Notes under the pieces: generated by a model | The model's database searches: none | What the model saw: the letters and a program-made list of their open reading frames with translations, nothing else | Told to the model about the DNA's origin: nothing | Shown here: positions 1 through 6,395 of the stretch, piece after piece | Layout: the number at the start of each line of letters is the position of its first letter | Position numbering within the stretch: position 1 is the stretch's first letter | Assembly: GCA_019421525.1 (NCBI GenBank) | Contig: JAHZFC010000085.1 | Span: 306-9,641, forward strand | Source: Clostridiales bacterium | GTDB taxonomy: Bacteria > Bacillota > Clostridia > Oscillospirales > Oscillospiraceae | Length of the DNA stretch: 9,336 nucleotides | Direction: 5' to 3' | Program-made: the position numbers and the translations under genes

Positions 1-380
1 GCCAGGGCGAAGGCCGGGTAGTTGGTCAGCTGGGACACCATGCGCCCCGCCTGGTCGATGACCTTGTCCAGCTCCTGCATCTTCAGATGGAGCGCCTCGT
101 TGATCTGCCGCGTCTCCTCCATGCTCAGCCGCTGCTGTTCCATCAGCTCGTTGACGTACAGCCGGTAGCCCTTGGGGGAGGGCACCCGTCCGGCGGAGGT
201 GTGGGGCTGTTCCAGATAGCCCATCTCCGTCAGGTCGGCCAGCTCGTTGCGGATGGTGGCGGAGGACACGTCCAGGTCGATCTGCTCCTGGAGGGCCTTG
301 GAGCCCACGGGTTCCGCAGTCTGGATGTAGCTTTCCACAACAGCCCGCAAAATTTTCTTCTTGCGCTCAGTCAGCGCCAT
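1..380 (-). CDS. hrcA: HrcA heat-inducible transcription repressor (N-terminal 126 residues, runs off the window)
   Basis: HrcA represses class I heat-shock operons (hrcA-grpE-dnaK-dnaJ, groES-groEL) by binding CIRCE. Reading the minus strand from the ATG at 380 gives MALTERKKKILRAVVESYIQ, followed by a winged-helix region with the hallmarks EPVGSKAL, SSATIRNELADLTEMGYLEQPH and TSAGRVPSPKGYRLYV, which are diagnostic for HrcA. Only 126 of about 340 residues are inside; the C-terminal dimerisation part lies left of base 1. An in-frame ATG at 389 exists, but the GGAGGG at 392-397 would be almost touching it, whereas it sits about 11 nt from the ATG at 380, so I prefer 380. A perfect CIRCE and a sigma-A-type promoter lie directly upstream, so the gene should be autoregulated. 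The usual partners grpE and dnaK would be expected next, outside the window. Confidence 0.96.
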   Translation of the reverse strand, partial: MALTERKKKILRAVVESYIQTAEPVGSKALQEQIDLDVSSATIRNELADLTEMGYLEQPHTSAGRVPSPKGYRLYVNELMEQQRLSMEETRQINEALHLKMQELDKVIDQAGRMVSQLTNYPAFAL

Positions 381-405
381 GAGCCCCATCTCCCTCCAAA
401 GGGAT

Positions 406-432
406 TTAGCACTCAACGTCTCCGAGTGCTAA
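406..432 (-). promoter_or_regulatory. CIRCE operator (HrcA binding site)
   Basis: This is a perfect match to the consensus TTAGCACTC-N9-GAGTGCTAA, with arms at 406-414 and 424-432. It covers the predicted transcription start (about 430) and lies just upstream of hrcA, the classic position for HrcA autorepression. Confidence 0.97.
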
Positions 433-436
433 TGAT

Positions 437-465
437 AATGTACCACCTTCGCCGTCTGATGTCAA
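437..465 (-). promoter_or_regulatory. Sigma-A-type promoter of hrcA
   Basis: On the minus strand there is a consensus -35 TTGACA (bases 460-465), a 17-bp spacer and a -10 TACATT (437-442, 4 of 6 matches). The predicted start near 430 falls inside CIRCE, so bound HrcA would block initiation. Confidence 0.85.
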
Positions 466-557
466 TAGTCCAGATGTAAATTAAATGTGAATGAAGGAGA
501 GGGACAAAATGAGGGAGCTTTTTTGCAGAAACATCCCTCATGTGCTAAGACCAGGAC

Positions 558-596
558 AAAACGCCGCGGCCCATCCCCCAGGGATGGGCCGCGGCG
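558..596 (-). terminator. Intrinsic terminator of the 617-1024 gene
   Basis: A perfect 16-bp GC-rich stem (562-577 with 581-596) has a 3-nt loop and, read on the minus strand, is followed directly by TTTT (558-561). It lies 20 bases beyond the stop codon of the minus-strand gene. It also insulates that gene from the hrcA promoter. The 466-557 stretch otherwise shows only a weak 7-bp inverted repeat (510-516 / 534-540). Confidence 0.9.
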
Positions 597-616
597 GTCC
601 GGTCTAGCTTTCGCTG

Positions 617-1024
617 TCAGCAGTCCACGGTGATGTTGTCGGTGCCGTGGGCCTCGAACTCGTCGATGTAGGCGTCGATACGGGAGGCCAGCTCCTCGTA
701 ATTGCTCTCGTCGATGGGCACGTCGTCCATGTCTCTTCTGGCCAGGTCCTCGGCCAGGATCTCGAAAAAGACATTGTTCTCATAATCCATGATGGCCTCG
801 TGGATGCCCCCCTCGGCGAAGGCCCGGGAGGGGATGATCTCCCCCATGTACTCCTCGGCCAGGGTGGGCATGCCCTCCTGGGCGGCCTTGGCGAACAGGA
901 GGCTCTCCACCTCGTCGTAGTCCTTGAATCGGTCCTCGCCCCGGGTGGAGTTCAAGATCCAGTTCCCGATGTACGCCATGTCCAGCAGACGGCGGAATTG
1001 TTTGCATGTCAGCTCCAGTTCCAT
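617..1024 (-). CDS. Small acidic hypothetical protein, 135 residues
   Basis: I do not recognise a named family. The product starts MELELTCKQFRRLLDMAYIG and is rich in Asp and Glu. It ends in a predicted helical stretch (SNYEELASRIDAYIDEFEAHG), has no signal peptide or membrane segment, and should be cytosolic. A mid-protein block, DYENNVFFEILAEDLARRD (about residues 80-98), has the look of a conserved helical core. The ATG at 1024 is chosen because AAAGGAGCGG lies 6-7 bases upstream on the minus strand; extending to 1045 would start upstream of that site. The gene is monocistronic, with its own promoter (1101-1128) and terminator (558-596). It is transcribed divergently from the OB-fold gene. 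No function is assigned. Confidence 0.85.
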   Translation of the reverse strand: MELELTCKQFRRLLDMAYIGNWILNSTRGEDRFKDYDEVESLLFAKAAQEGMPTLAEEYMGEIIPSRAFAEGGIHEAIMDYENNVFFEILAEDLARRDMDDVPIDESNYEELASRIDAYIDEFEAHGTDNITVDC

Positions 1025-1100
1025 GACACACCGCTCCTTTCCCAAAGGTGCCTTGGCAAGGCGGCTGTCGCCGCCGCCACGGGTATCGTGTACGCTTTAT

Positions 1101-1128
1101 ATTATACACACCGGGCGCGGATCGTCAA
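1101..1128 (-). promoter_or_regulatory. Promoter of the 617-1024 gene, with structured 5' leader
   Basis: On the minus strand TTGACG (1123-1128) and a perfect TATAAT (1101-1106) are separated by 16 bp. The predicted start is near 1094, giving a roughly 70-nt leader. The leader can form a hairpin GGCGGC-loop-GCCGCC (1060-1065 / 1070-1075) and holds a short palindrome (1051-1061) before the ribosome site. No known riboswitch is recognised. A TGGACA back to back with the -35 box (1129-1134, plus strand) plus CATAAG at 1153-1158 could be a weak plus-strand promoter. Confidence 0.78.
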
Positions 1129-1166
1129 TGGACATAGTTTCCGGCCCTGTTGCATAAGGTGGAGTG

Positions 1167-1190
1167 ATGATCACCAACGATGGAGCGTGA
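1167..1190 (+). CDS. Possible 7-codon leader ORF (MITNDGA) coupled to the OB-fold gene
   Basis: ATG at 1167 is preceded by AAGGTGGAG (1156-1164) and reads MITNDGA-stop. Its TGA (1188-1190) overlaps the next ATG (1190) as TGATG, the usual arrangement for translational coupling. The main gene's only other ribosome-site candidate is a short GGAG at 1182-1185, so reinitiation is plausible. It may equally be chance: seven codons carry no coding signal of their own. Confidence 0.3.
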   Translation: MITNDGA

Positions 1191-1891
1191 TGGAAATGCA
1201 AACTGCCCGGGGAGAGAACCGGATCGAACTGCTGGGGCGGGTCGTGGAGCGGCCCGTCCTGTCCCACCAAAACCATGGCGTAGACTATTACAAGATGCCC
1301 CTGGCCGTCCCCCGCCTGTCCGGGACGGAGGACGTGCTGGACCTGGTGCTGTCCCGGTGGCAGCTGGAGCGGTGGGCCCTCCTGCCCGACCAGTGGATCC
1401 GGGGATGGGGGGAGGTGCGCTCCTATAACAATAAGAGCGGGGTGGGCAGCCGTCTGGTCATCACCGTGCTGGTGCGGGAGCTGACCATCGCCCAGGAGGG
1501 GGAGGGGGTCAACCGCCTGGTGCTCTCCGGGGCGCTGTGCAAGCGGCCGGTGGTCCGCCGCACCCCCCTGGGCCGGAGCATCTGCGACCTGCTGCTGGCG
1601 GTGAACCGCTCCTACGGCCGGGCGGACTACCTGCCCTGCATCGCCTGGGGCTCTCTGGCCGCCCGCTGCGGCCGGATGTCGGTGGGCGACCGGCTGCGGC
1701 TGGAGGGCAGGCTCCAGAGCCGGCAGTACCGCAAGCTGGTGGACGGCGAGGAGGTCACCCGGACGGCCTACGAGGTGTCGGTGATGAACCTGCTGGAGGA
1801 GGAGCGTACATATCCTCCCTTCCGGGCCGGGCTGCCCGGCGGGGCGGACACGCCCTACCTGCTGGAGGGGCCGGAGGACCGGGGGCCGTAG
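1190..1891 (+). CDS. SSB-like protein with a C-terminal SSB OB fold and a probable N-terminal OB fold, 233 residues
   Basis: Residues 107-204 match the single-stranded-DNA-binding protein core: NRLVLSGALCKRPVVRRTPLG, then LLLAVNR, then ADYLPCIAWGSLA, then GDRLRLEGRLQSRQY, then TAYEVSV. In SSB these strands form the DNA-binding OB fold. Residues 10-100 (NRIELLGRVVERPVLS ... WGEVRSYNN ... SRLVITVLVREL) repeat the same strand pattern in weaker form, suggesting a second, degenerate OB fold. The C-terminus lacks the acidic DDDIPF-like tail of replicative SSB, so it is probably not the housekeeping SSB. Expected role, by inference: a cytosolic accessory ssDNA- or nucleic-acid-binding protein. ATG 1190 is preferred because it overlaps the leader ORF; ATG 1196 is 10 bases after GGAG and is possible. 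The gene converges on the regulator at 1971. Confidence 0.82.
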   Translation: MEMQTARGENRIELLGRVVERPVLSHQNHGVDYYKMPLAVPRLSGTEDVLDLVLSRWQLERWALLPDQWIRGWGEVRSYNNKSGVGSRLVITVLVRELTIAQEGEGVNRLVLSGALCKRPVVRRTPLGRSICDLLLAVNRSYGRADYLPCIAWGSLAARCGRMSVGDRLRLEGRLQSRQYRKLVDGEEVTRTAYEVSVMNLLEEERTYPPFRAGLPGGADTPYLLEGPEDRGP

Positions 1892-1920
1892 ACAGGCCGG
1901 GAGAAACAGCTGGGATGGAA

Positions 1921-1952
1921 ACAGGGCCGGGACGCGTCACGCGTCCCGGCCC
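1921..1952. terminator. Hairpin between convergent genes, probable bidirectional terminator
   Basis: A perfect 13-bp GC-rich stem (1924-1936 with 1940-1952) with a TCA loop lies between the stop codons at 1891 and 1971. On the minus strand it is followed by TGTTTCC, a weak T tract; on the plus strand there is no T run. It is therefore more convincing for the regulator gene, and only moderately so. Confidence 0.6.
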
Positions 1953-1970
1953 CGCTGTGGTCAGGCAGGG

Positions 1971-3206
1971 TCACAGGTCTTTTCCCCGGGAGAGCTGGTC
2001 ATAGCGGATGGCGCACAGGGAGAAGTACAGGCGGAACATCAGGTCTCCGTCGCTCCAGTCCAGCCCCGTGAGCTCCTCGATGCGCCGCAGGCGGTAGTCC
2101 AGGGTGTTGCGGTGGATGTGGAGCTGGGCGCAGGTGAGGGCGGGCTTTTGGGAGTGGGAAAGGTAGGCGGTGAGGGTCTCGATATAGGCGGTCTTTCTGG
2201 TCTGGTCAGAGTACTGGAGCTGGTCGATGATGGGGTGCAGGGGCAGGGCGAGGGCGTCCTGCTCCCGGACCAGGCGGATCAGGGAGTAGGTGGACAGGTC
2301 GTCGCAGGCCACCAGGCATTGCCCCGGCCTGGCGCAGAAGCGCAGCTTGAGGGTGTCCAGGGTGTGGACATAGTGGGCGTGGAAGTCCCCCAGCCGGTAG
2401 AAGGTGCGGCTGAACATCCCGAACAGGCCGTTGTCCCGGAGGATGGGCTCCAGCTTCCGCCAGAGCTGGACCTTTTCCTCGTGCCGATCGGTCTCGTGGC
2501 AGATCAGGAAGGTGAGCACCTCCCCGTCGATGACAGAGAAGCCGCCGATCATCGACGACAGCAGGGATCGGATGGTGGCGATCGAGTTGCGCTGGGGGTG
2601 GTACCCCTCCAGGTCCAGCATGAGCAGGGCGAAATAACCCTCGCTGTCCATATGGACCTCCTGGGCCCGGTAGCGCAGCAGCGGCTCGTCAAAGGTCTTG
2701 TGGCGGATGAGCTGGAGCAGCAGGTACTCGGAGGAGAGGCGCTCGTTGGGCTGGGTGGCCCCCCGGTTGTTCAGGCAGGTACGGATGGCAAGGCACACCA
2801 GGCTGAGCAGGTCCTCGTCCGGCGGGGGCAGCTCCGGGTGGCCCTTCCCGGACAAGATCAGGTGGACAGGCTGGCTGGCCACCATCTCGATGTCCACGAT
2901 CCAGTCGGCGCAGCCGTCCTCCGGGTGGGGCACCCGGCAGACGGAAAAGCCATAGGACAGGTCCAGGCTGTTGGACTCGAACAGGTCGTCCGACCACTGG
3001 AAGTTGGGGGCGAACCCCTCCCGGATGAAATCCTCCCACACCGCGTCCCGGGGCATGGCGGGCGGGCCGCTCCAGCCCAGGACGTTGAGGGTCTCTCCCC
3101 CCAGCAGCAGCGGCCGTCCCAGCCCGTCCCGGCCCAGCACCAGCAGCCGGGACAGGTCCCCCTCCATGGCGGCCACCATGATGGATTCCCGTAGTGTATT
3201 GGTCAC
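1971..3206 (-). CDS. PucR/CdaR-family transcriptional regulator, 411 residues
   Basis: The C-terminal region (about residues 341-400) carries the PucR-type helix-turn-helix: LTAYLSHSQKPALTCAQL, then IHRNTLDYRLRRIEELTG. The IHRNTL-YRL-RI-ELTG signature is characteristic. Residues about 185-300 (YFALLMLDLE, then FSVIDGEVLTFL) fit the GGDEF-like middle domain of CdaR-type activators. Residues 1-160 form a less conserved sensory region. Members of this family usually activate neighbouring catabolic genes in response to a substrate. The start is GTG at 3206, with GGAGGAGGG about 8 bases upstream; the first ATG (codon 10) lacks such a site. The gene is divergent from the ene-reductase/NTF2 locus across a 219-bp control region, so I infer it regulates that locus and perhaps itself. 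There are no membrane segments, so it should be a cytosolic sensor. Confidence 0.9.
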   Translation of the reverse strand: MTNTLRESIMVAAMEGDLSRLLVLGRDGLGRPLLLGGETLNVLGWSGPPAMPRDAVWEDFIREGFAPNFQWSDDLFESNSLDLSYGFSVCRVPHPEDGCADWIVDIEMVASQPVHLILSGKGHPELPPPDEDLLSLVCLAIRTCLNNRGATQPNERLSSEYLLLQLIRHKTFDEPLLRYRAQEVHMDSEGYFALLMLDLEGYHPQRNSIATIRSLLSSMIGGFSVIDGEVLTFLICHETDRHEEKVQLWRKLEPILRDNGLFGMFSRTFYRLGDFHAHYVHTLDTLKLRFCARPGQCLVACDDLSTYSLIRLVREQDALALPLHPIIDQLQYSDQTRKTAYIETLTAYLSHSQKPALTCAQLHIHRNTLDYRLRRIEELTGLDWSDGDLMFRLYFSLCAIRYDQLSRGKDL

Positions 3207-3241
3207 AAGAGAGCCCTCCTCCGCGGCGATATCTTACATCT

Positions 3242-3271
3242 ATTATATAAGGGGAAGACGCCCCGGTACAA
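3242..3271 (-). promoter_or_regulatory. Predicted promoter of the PucR-type regulator
   Basis: The minus strand has a perfect -10 TATAAT (3242-3247) and a poor -35 TTGTAC (3266-3271) with an 18-bp spacer. The start is predicted near 3235, about 29 bases before the GTG. The weak -35 would suit an activator-dependent promoter. Confidence 0.6.
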
Positions 3272-3301
3272 GTCGGATCCCGGAGAAAGTGGAGGGCAAA
3301 T

Positions 3302-3320
3302 ATTGTGAGATCTTCACAAT
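3302..3320. promoter_or_regulatory. Candidate operator for the divergent regulator
   Basis: The inverted repeat ATTGTGA-GATCT-TCACAAT has perfect 7-bp arms (3302-3308 and 3314-3320) in the intergenic region between the regulator and the ene-reductase gene. Its centre (3311) is about 75 bp upstream of both predicted transcription starts (near 3235 on minus, near 3385 on plus). Assignment to the PucR-type protein is inference from position. Confidence 0.6.
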
Positions 3321-3369
3321 CTAAGGCTGAAACTTTAGGACTGCGCACGATGCGATCGGGCCCTCGGCA

Positions 3370-3378
3370 TGATACAAT
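3370..3378 (+). promoter_or_regulatory. Extended -10 promoter of the ene-reductase operon
   Basis: TGATACAAT is an extended -10 (TGn followed by TACAAT at 3373-3378, 5 of 6 matches). The 17-bp-spaced -35 position (3350-3355, ATGCGA) is poor, which agrees with an activator-dependent promoter. An AT-rich start region follows, and the first codon is about 40 bases downstream of the predicted start. Confidence 0.6.
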
Positions 3379-3425
3379 AAAACTAAAACAACAGAGAACA
3401 TGCGGAAGAAAGGCTGTGTGATGTG

Positions 3426-5366
3426 ATGAGCACCTATGAACACCTGTTCCGCCCCCTTCGCCTGGCGGGACTGACGCTGAAGAACCGGCTGCTGTCCGCC
3501 CCCACGTCGCTGGCGGAGCTGGGCCCGGAGGAGCACTACTCCCAGGCCAACATAGACTACTACCGCCTCAAGGCCGCCGGGGGCTGCGCCCTGGTGACGG
3601 TGGGCGACGTGATCGTGGACCTGGACACCGGCCGCTCCCACCCCCAGCAGGTGGGGCTGGACGACCCCGGGGCTATCCCCTACCTGGTGCAGATGGCGGA
3701 GGCCATCCACGCCGGCGGGGCCGCCGCCTCGGTGGAGATCGACCACGGCGGGGCCCTGTGCTCCCCGGAGTTCATCGGCGGCAAGAACGCCATCGGCCCG
3801 TCCGGCTATGTGGACGAGTGGGGGGACACGGTGGAGGAGATGACCGAGGAGCAGATCTGCGACATCGCGGACAAGTTCGGCCAGGCCGCCGCCACCGCCA
3901 AGGCCTGCGGCTTTGACATGGTGATGATCCACATGGGCCACGGCTGGCTGCTCCACCAGTTCATCTCCGAGATGACCAACCACCGCACCGACCGGTGGGG
4001 CGGCAGCTTTGAAAACCGGATGCGCTTCCCCCTGCTGGTGGTGGAAAAGGTCCGGGCCGCCGTGGGCCGGTCCTTCCCCATCGACGTGCGCATCTCCGGA
4101 TCTGAGCGGTGCGAAGGGGGCTACGGCATCGAGACGGGCGTGGAGATCGCCAAGGCCCTGGACGGCAAGGTGGACCTGATCCATGTGTCCGCCGGCACCC
4201 AGCAGGAGGAGTACTCCGCGGTGCTCATGCACCCCGGCGCCTTCCAGAAGCACGGGGAGAACTCGGGCCTGGCCGCGGAGATCAAAAAGCACGTCAGCAC
4301 CCCGGTGTGCACCGTGGGCGCCTTCTCCGAGCCGGACAAGATGGAGGCCTTCCTGGCTGAGACCGGCGTGGACTGTATCGCCATGGGCCGTGCCCTCATC
4401 GCCGACCCCTTCCTGCCCAAGAAGCTGCTCCGGGGCCAGGCGGACCAGATCACCCCCTGCCTGCGCTGCGGCGAGTGCCAGAGCGGCCTGATGAAAAACC
4501 GGGTGCTCCACTGCGCGGTCAACCCCCTGATCGGCAATGAGGGCAGCTTCTACCACCCCATCCCCACCAACCACCAGCGCACCGTGCTCATCGCCGGGGG
4601 CGGCCCTGCGGGCTGCCAGGCGGCGCTGGAGGCGGTGAGCCGGGGCCACAAGGTGGTGCTGTGCGAGAAGTCGGACAGGCTGGCCGGGCTGAAGTACGCG
4701 GACAACGCCGACTTTAAGCAGAACATCGCCCGCTACCGGGACAGCCTGGCGGCCAAGGTGGCCGCCCTGCCCATCGACCTCCGGCTGGACACCACCGTCA
4801 CCCAGGAGATCGTGGATGAAGTCAAGCCTGACGCCCTCATCATCGCCATCGGCGCCCAGCCCTGGATGCTCCCCGTCCCCCGGGACGAGAAGGCCCACAT
4901 CGTGTTCGGCGCGGACCTGCGCCAGGACACCCCCGCGGGGGAGAACGTGGTGGTGGTGGGCGGCGGCCTGATCGGCTCTGAGGAGGCGGTGGCTTTGGCC
5001 CGGGAGGGCCATAAGGTCACCATCCTGGAGATGCAGGACGACCTGGCCCCCGACTGTGGCCGGATGCACCGGATCAACCTGCTCCACCAGATCGAGACCG
5101 AGCCCAACATCACCGTGGCCACCGGCCACCGGTGCACCGGCATCCAGGCCGACCGGGTCACCGCCGCCGCCCCAGACGGCAGCGAGGTGTCCTTTGCCGC
5201 CGACACGGGGGTGATGGGCGCAGGCATGCGGCCCGACCAGGCCGAGGTGGACCGCCTCATGGCCCTGGTACCTGAAAGCTATGTGGTGGGCGACGCCTTC
5301 CGGGCCCGGCAGATCGGCCAGGCCACCCGGGACGCGGTCAATGCCGTGGTGGATCTGGGCCTTTGA
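3426..5366 (+). CDS. FMN/4Fe-4S/FAD ene-reductase of the 2,4-dienoyl-CoA reductase / BaiCD-BaiH type, 646 residues
   Basis: The enzyme should pass electrons from NAD(P)H through FAD and an iron-sulfur cluster to FMN and reduce an activated C=C bond. Residues 1-340 form an OYE-type TIM barrel: LLSAPTSLAEL (22-32), DHGGA (106-110), HMGHGWLLHQF (169-179), NHRTDRWGGSFENRMRF (185-201), VRISGSE (221-227) and AMGRALIADPF (319-329). Cysteines 345, 348, 351 and 363 (CLRCGEC, then CAVNP) are cluster ligands. GGGPAG (391-396) is the FAD dinucleotide fold and VVGGGLIGSE (510-519) the NAD(P) fold. The length is normal for the FadH/BaiCD family. His169 and His172 match the substrate-binding pair in OYE enzymes, but the usual following Tyr is Trp174. 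ATG 3426 is 12 bases after AAAGG; GTG 3423 is the alternative. It is a soluble enzyme and the first gene of the locus; the substrate is unknown. Confidence 0.93.
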   Translation: MSTYEHLFRPLRLAGLTLKNRLLSAPTSLAELGPEEHYSQANIDYYRLKAAGGCALVTVGDVIVDLDTGRSHPQQVGLDDPGAIPYLVQMAEAIHAGGAAASVEIDHGGALCSPEFIGGKNAIGPSGYVDEWGDTVEEMTEEQICDIADKFGQAAATAKACGFDMVMIHMGHGWLLHQFISEMTNHRTDRWGGSFENRMRFPLLVVEKVRAAVGRSFPIDVRISGSERCEGGYGIETGVEIAKALDGKVDLIHVSAGTQQEEYSAVLMHPGAFQKHGENSGLAAEIKKHVSTPVCTVGAFSEPDKMEAFLAETGVDCIAMGRALIADPFLPKKLLRGQADQITPCLRCGECQSGLMKNRVLHCAVNPLIGNEGSFYHPIPTNHQRTVLIAGGGPAGCQAALEAVSRGHKVVLCEKSDRLAGLKYADNADFKQNIARYRDSLAAKVAALPIDLRLDTTVTQEIVDEVKPDALIIAIGAQPWMLPVPRDEKAHIVFGADLRQDTPAGENVVVVGGGLIGSEEAVALAREGHKVTILEMQDDLAPDCGRMHRINLLHQIETEPNITVATGHRCTGIQADRVTAAAPDGSEVSFAADTGVMGAGMRPDQAEVDRLMALVPESYVVGDAFRARQIGQATRDAVNAVVDLGL

Positions 5367-5433
5367 TGATTGCATTTGGAGCGGCATCTTTGATAAGATA
5401 AGGCCATACCAAATGATCGGGAGGTTTTGACCT

Positions 5434-6159
5434 ATGACCATGGAAGAAATGCAGGGCCTGTTGGAGCGCCAGCAGTCCCGGACCGACATCAGGAACCTGA
5501 TGGGCCGCTACCAGTACTACCACACCGGCGGGGAGATGAGCCGCATCGGGCGGGAGCTGTTTGCCTGGTGGCTGCCCGACGCCCGGTGTGAGTACGGCCC
5601 CCTGGGAGTGTTCGGCCCGGAGAAGTCTTTGCAGTTTTTCGACGCCATGACCGAGCTGTTCACCGGCAATACCGGGGCATGCCACCCCGGCCTGCTGGAG
5701 ATCCACCAGATCACCACCCCGGTGCTGGAGGTGGCGGAGGACCACCAGACCGCCAAGGGTATGTGGATGTCCACCGGGGCCATCCTGATGCTCCACGACG
5801 AGGGGGCGGAGGAGGGCCGGTCCTTCACCTGGGACAGCGGCAAGTACGCTGTGGACTTTATCAACACCGACAAGGGCTGGCGGGTGTGGCACCTGCACGT
5901 GTGCGACCTGTGGCGGGCGGACTTCGACCACGACCCGGTGGCCAGCGCCTCGCCCCTGGACCGGGGCACCACCCAGGCCATGATCGACCAGTGGAACGCC
6001 CAGGCCGCCGCAGGGGAAAAGGTGATGCCCCACGGCATGCCCGTCATCCCCGACGGGCCCACCACCTTCCACTATGCCTACGCCAGCGACTCTGTGGCCC
6101 CCCGGGAGCCCAGGCCTCCGGTGCCCTACCGGACCTTCAGCGAGACGTTCTCTTACTGA
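5434..6159 (+). CDS. NTF2/SnoaL-like protein 1, 241 residues
   Basis: The pattern is that of the cone-shaped NTF2/SnoaL fold: an N-terminal helix (DIRNLMGRYQYYH, 18-30), a strand EIHQITTPVLEV (89-100), EDHQTAKGMWM (102-112), YAVDFINTDKGWRVWHLHV (138-156). In the SnoaL/BaiE/LinA/scytalone dehydratase branch this fold makes dehydratases and isomerases; His91 occupies the position of the usual catalytic His. The Asp that normally follows the first helix is not present. An extension of about 85 residues follows the WH strand and ends PYRTFSETFSY (231-241), shared with the three paralogues downstream. ATG 5434 has GGGAGG nine bases upstream. The gene lies 67 bp after the reductase; a weak TTGCAT/TAAGAT pair (5370-5399) might be an internal promoter. 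Enzymatic role inferred, substrate unknown. Confidence 0.8.
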   Translation: MTMEEMQGLLERQQSRTDIRNLMGRYQYYHTGGEMSRIGRELFAWWLPDARCEYGPLGVFGPEKSLQFFDAMTELFTGNTGACHPGLLEIHQITTPVLEVAEDHQTAKGMWMSTGAILMLHDEGAEEGRSFTWDSGKYAVDFINTDKGWRVWHLHVCDLWRADFDHDPVASASPLDRGTTQAMIDQWNAQAAAGEKVMPHGMPVIPDGPTTFHYAYASDSVAPREPRPPVPYRTFSETFSY

Positions 6160-6176
6160 AAGGGCAGGGCCCTTTT
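6159..6176 (+). terminator. Terminator-like hairpin after NTF2-like gene 1
   Basis: AAAGGGC-AGG-GCCCTTT forms a 7-bp stem (6159-6165 with 6169-6175), with a TTTT run at 6173-6176 of which only the last T lies beyond the stem. It overlaps the last base of the stop codon. It would end or attenuate the first transcription unit, separating it from the next three genes. Confidence 0.6.
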
Positions 6177-6180
6177 ATCC

Positions 6181-6294
6181 CAAAGACAAGGGCCGGGGCC
6201 CTTGACCCGGTTCAAGGACTGCGTCCTTGCGGGCGTTATCCAAAGGCTTTGCCTTTGGGGGGCGAGTACCAAAAACCATTTCTTTTGTATGCGC
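6181..6294 (+). repeat. Dispersed intergenic repeat, copy 1 (direct repeat of 9125-9231)
   Basis: It starts CAAAGAC five bases after a terminator-like hairpin, then reads CCCTTGACCCGGTTCAAGG, ACTGC, the stem CCAAAGGC/GCCTTTGG and a CATTTCTTTTG block. The same blocks occur in the same order and spacing at 9125-9231. The stem arms CCAAAGGC/GCCTTTGG are identical in both copies while the loop differs (TTT against TGGC), which argues that pairing is what is conserved. Confidence 0.75.
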
Positions 6295-6312
6295 CAAAAG
6301 AAACGGTTTTTG
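6270..6312 (+). repeat. Long hairpin, 18-bp stem with one mismatch
   Basis: The arms at 6270-6287 and 6295-6312 (CAAAAACCATTTCTTTTG against CAAAAGAAACGGTTTTTG) pair with a single A-C mismatch around a 7-nt loop. An inverted relative of the same hairpin is at 6778-6807. It is probably part of the repeat family; a T-rich right arm on the plus strand could also slow polymerase. Confidence 0.75.
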
Positions 6313-6395
6313 AAATCCAAAGAAAAGCGCTTTCTGGCCCTTCGGTGCGTCCCTCTATGGACCGGCGCAGGAAGTCAGGACACACAAAGCGCCGC

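Noticed and set aside
381..389. hrcA start at the upstream in-frame ATG (389)
   Set aside because: The GGAGGG ribosome site would be almost in contact with that codon, while it is well placed for the ATG at 380.
1045..1100. Riboswitch in the leader of the 617-1024 gene
   Set aside because: The short GC hairpins match no riboswitch class I know, and the leader is too short for most.
2112..3194. 360-residue open frame on the plus strand opposite the PucR-type regulator
   Set aside because: Low-complexity antisense frame; the minus-strand product has a diagnostic helix-turn-helix and a ribosome site.
3302..3320. CRP/FNR binding site
   Set aside because: It resembles TGTGA-N6-TCACA, but the spacer is 5 nt and the context is a Firmicute locus with a local regulator, so a site for the adjacent regulator is more likely.
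3321..5489. Very long open frame (722 residues) on the minus strand opposite the ene-reductase
   Set aside because: It is a GC-rich antisense shadow full of Gly, Ala, Val and His, with no domain or ribosome site; the plus strand carries clear catalytic motifs throughout.
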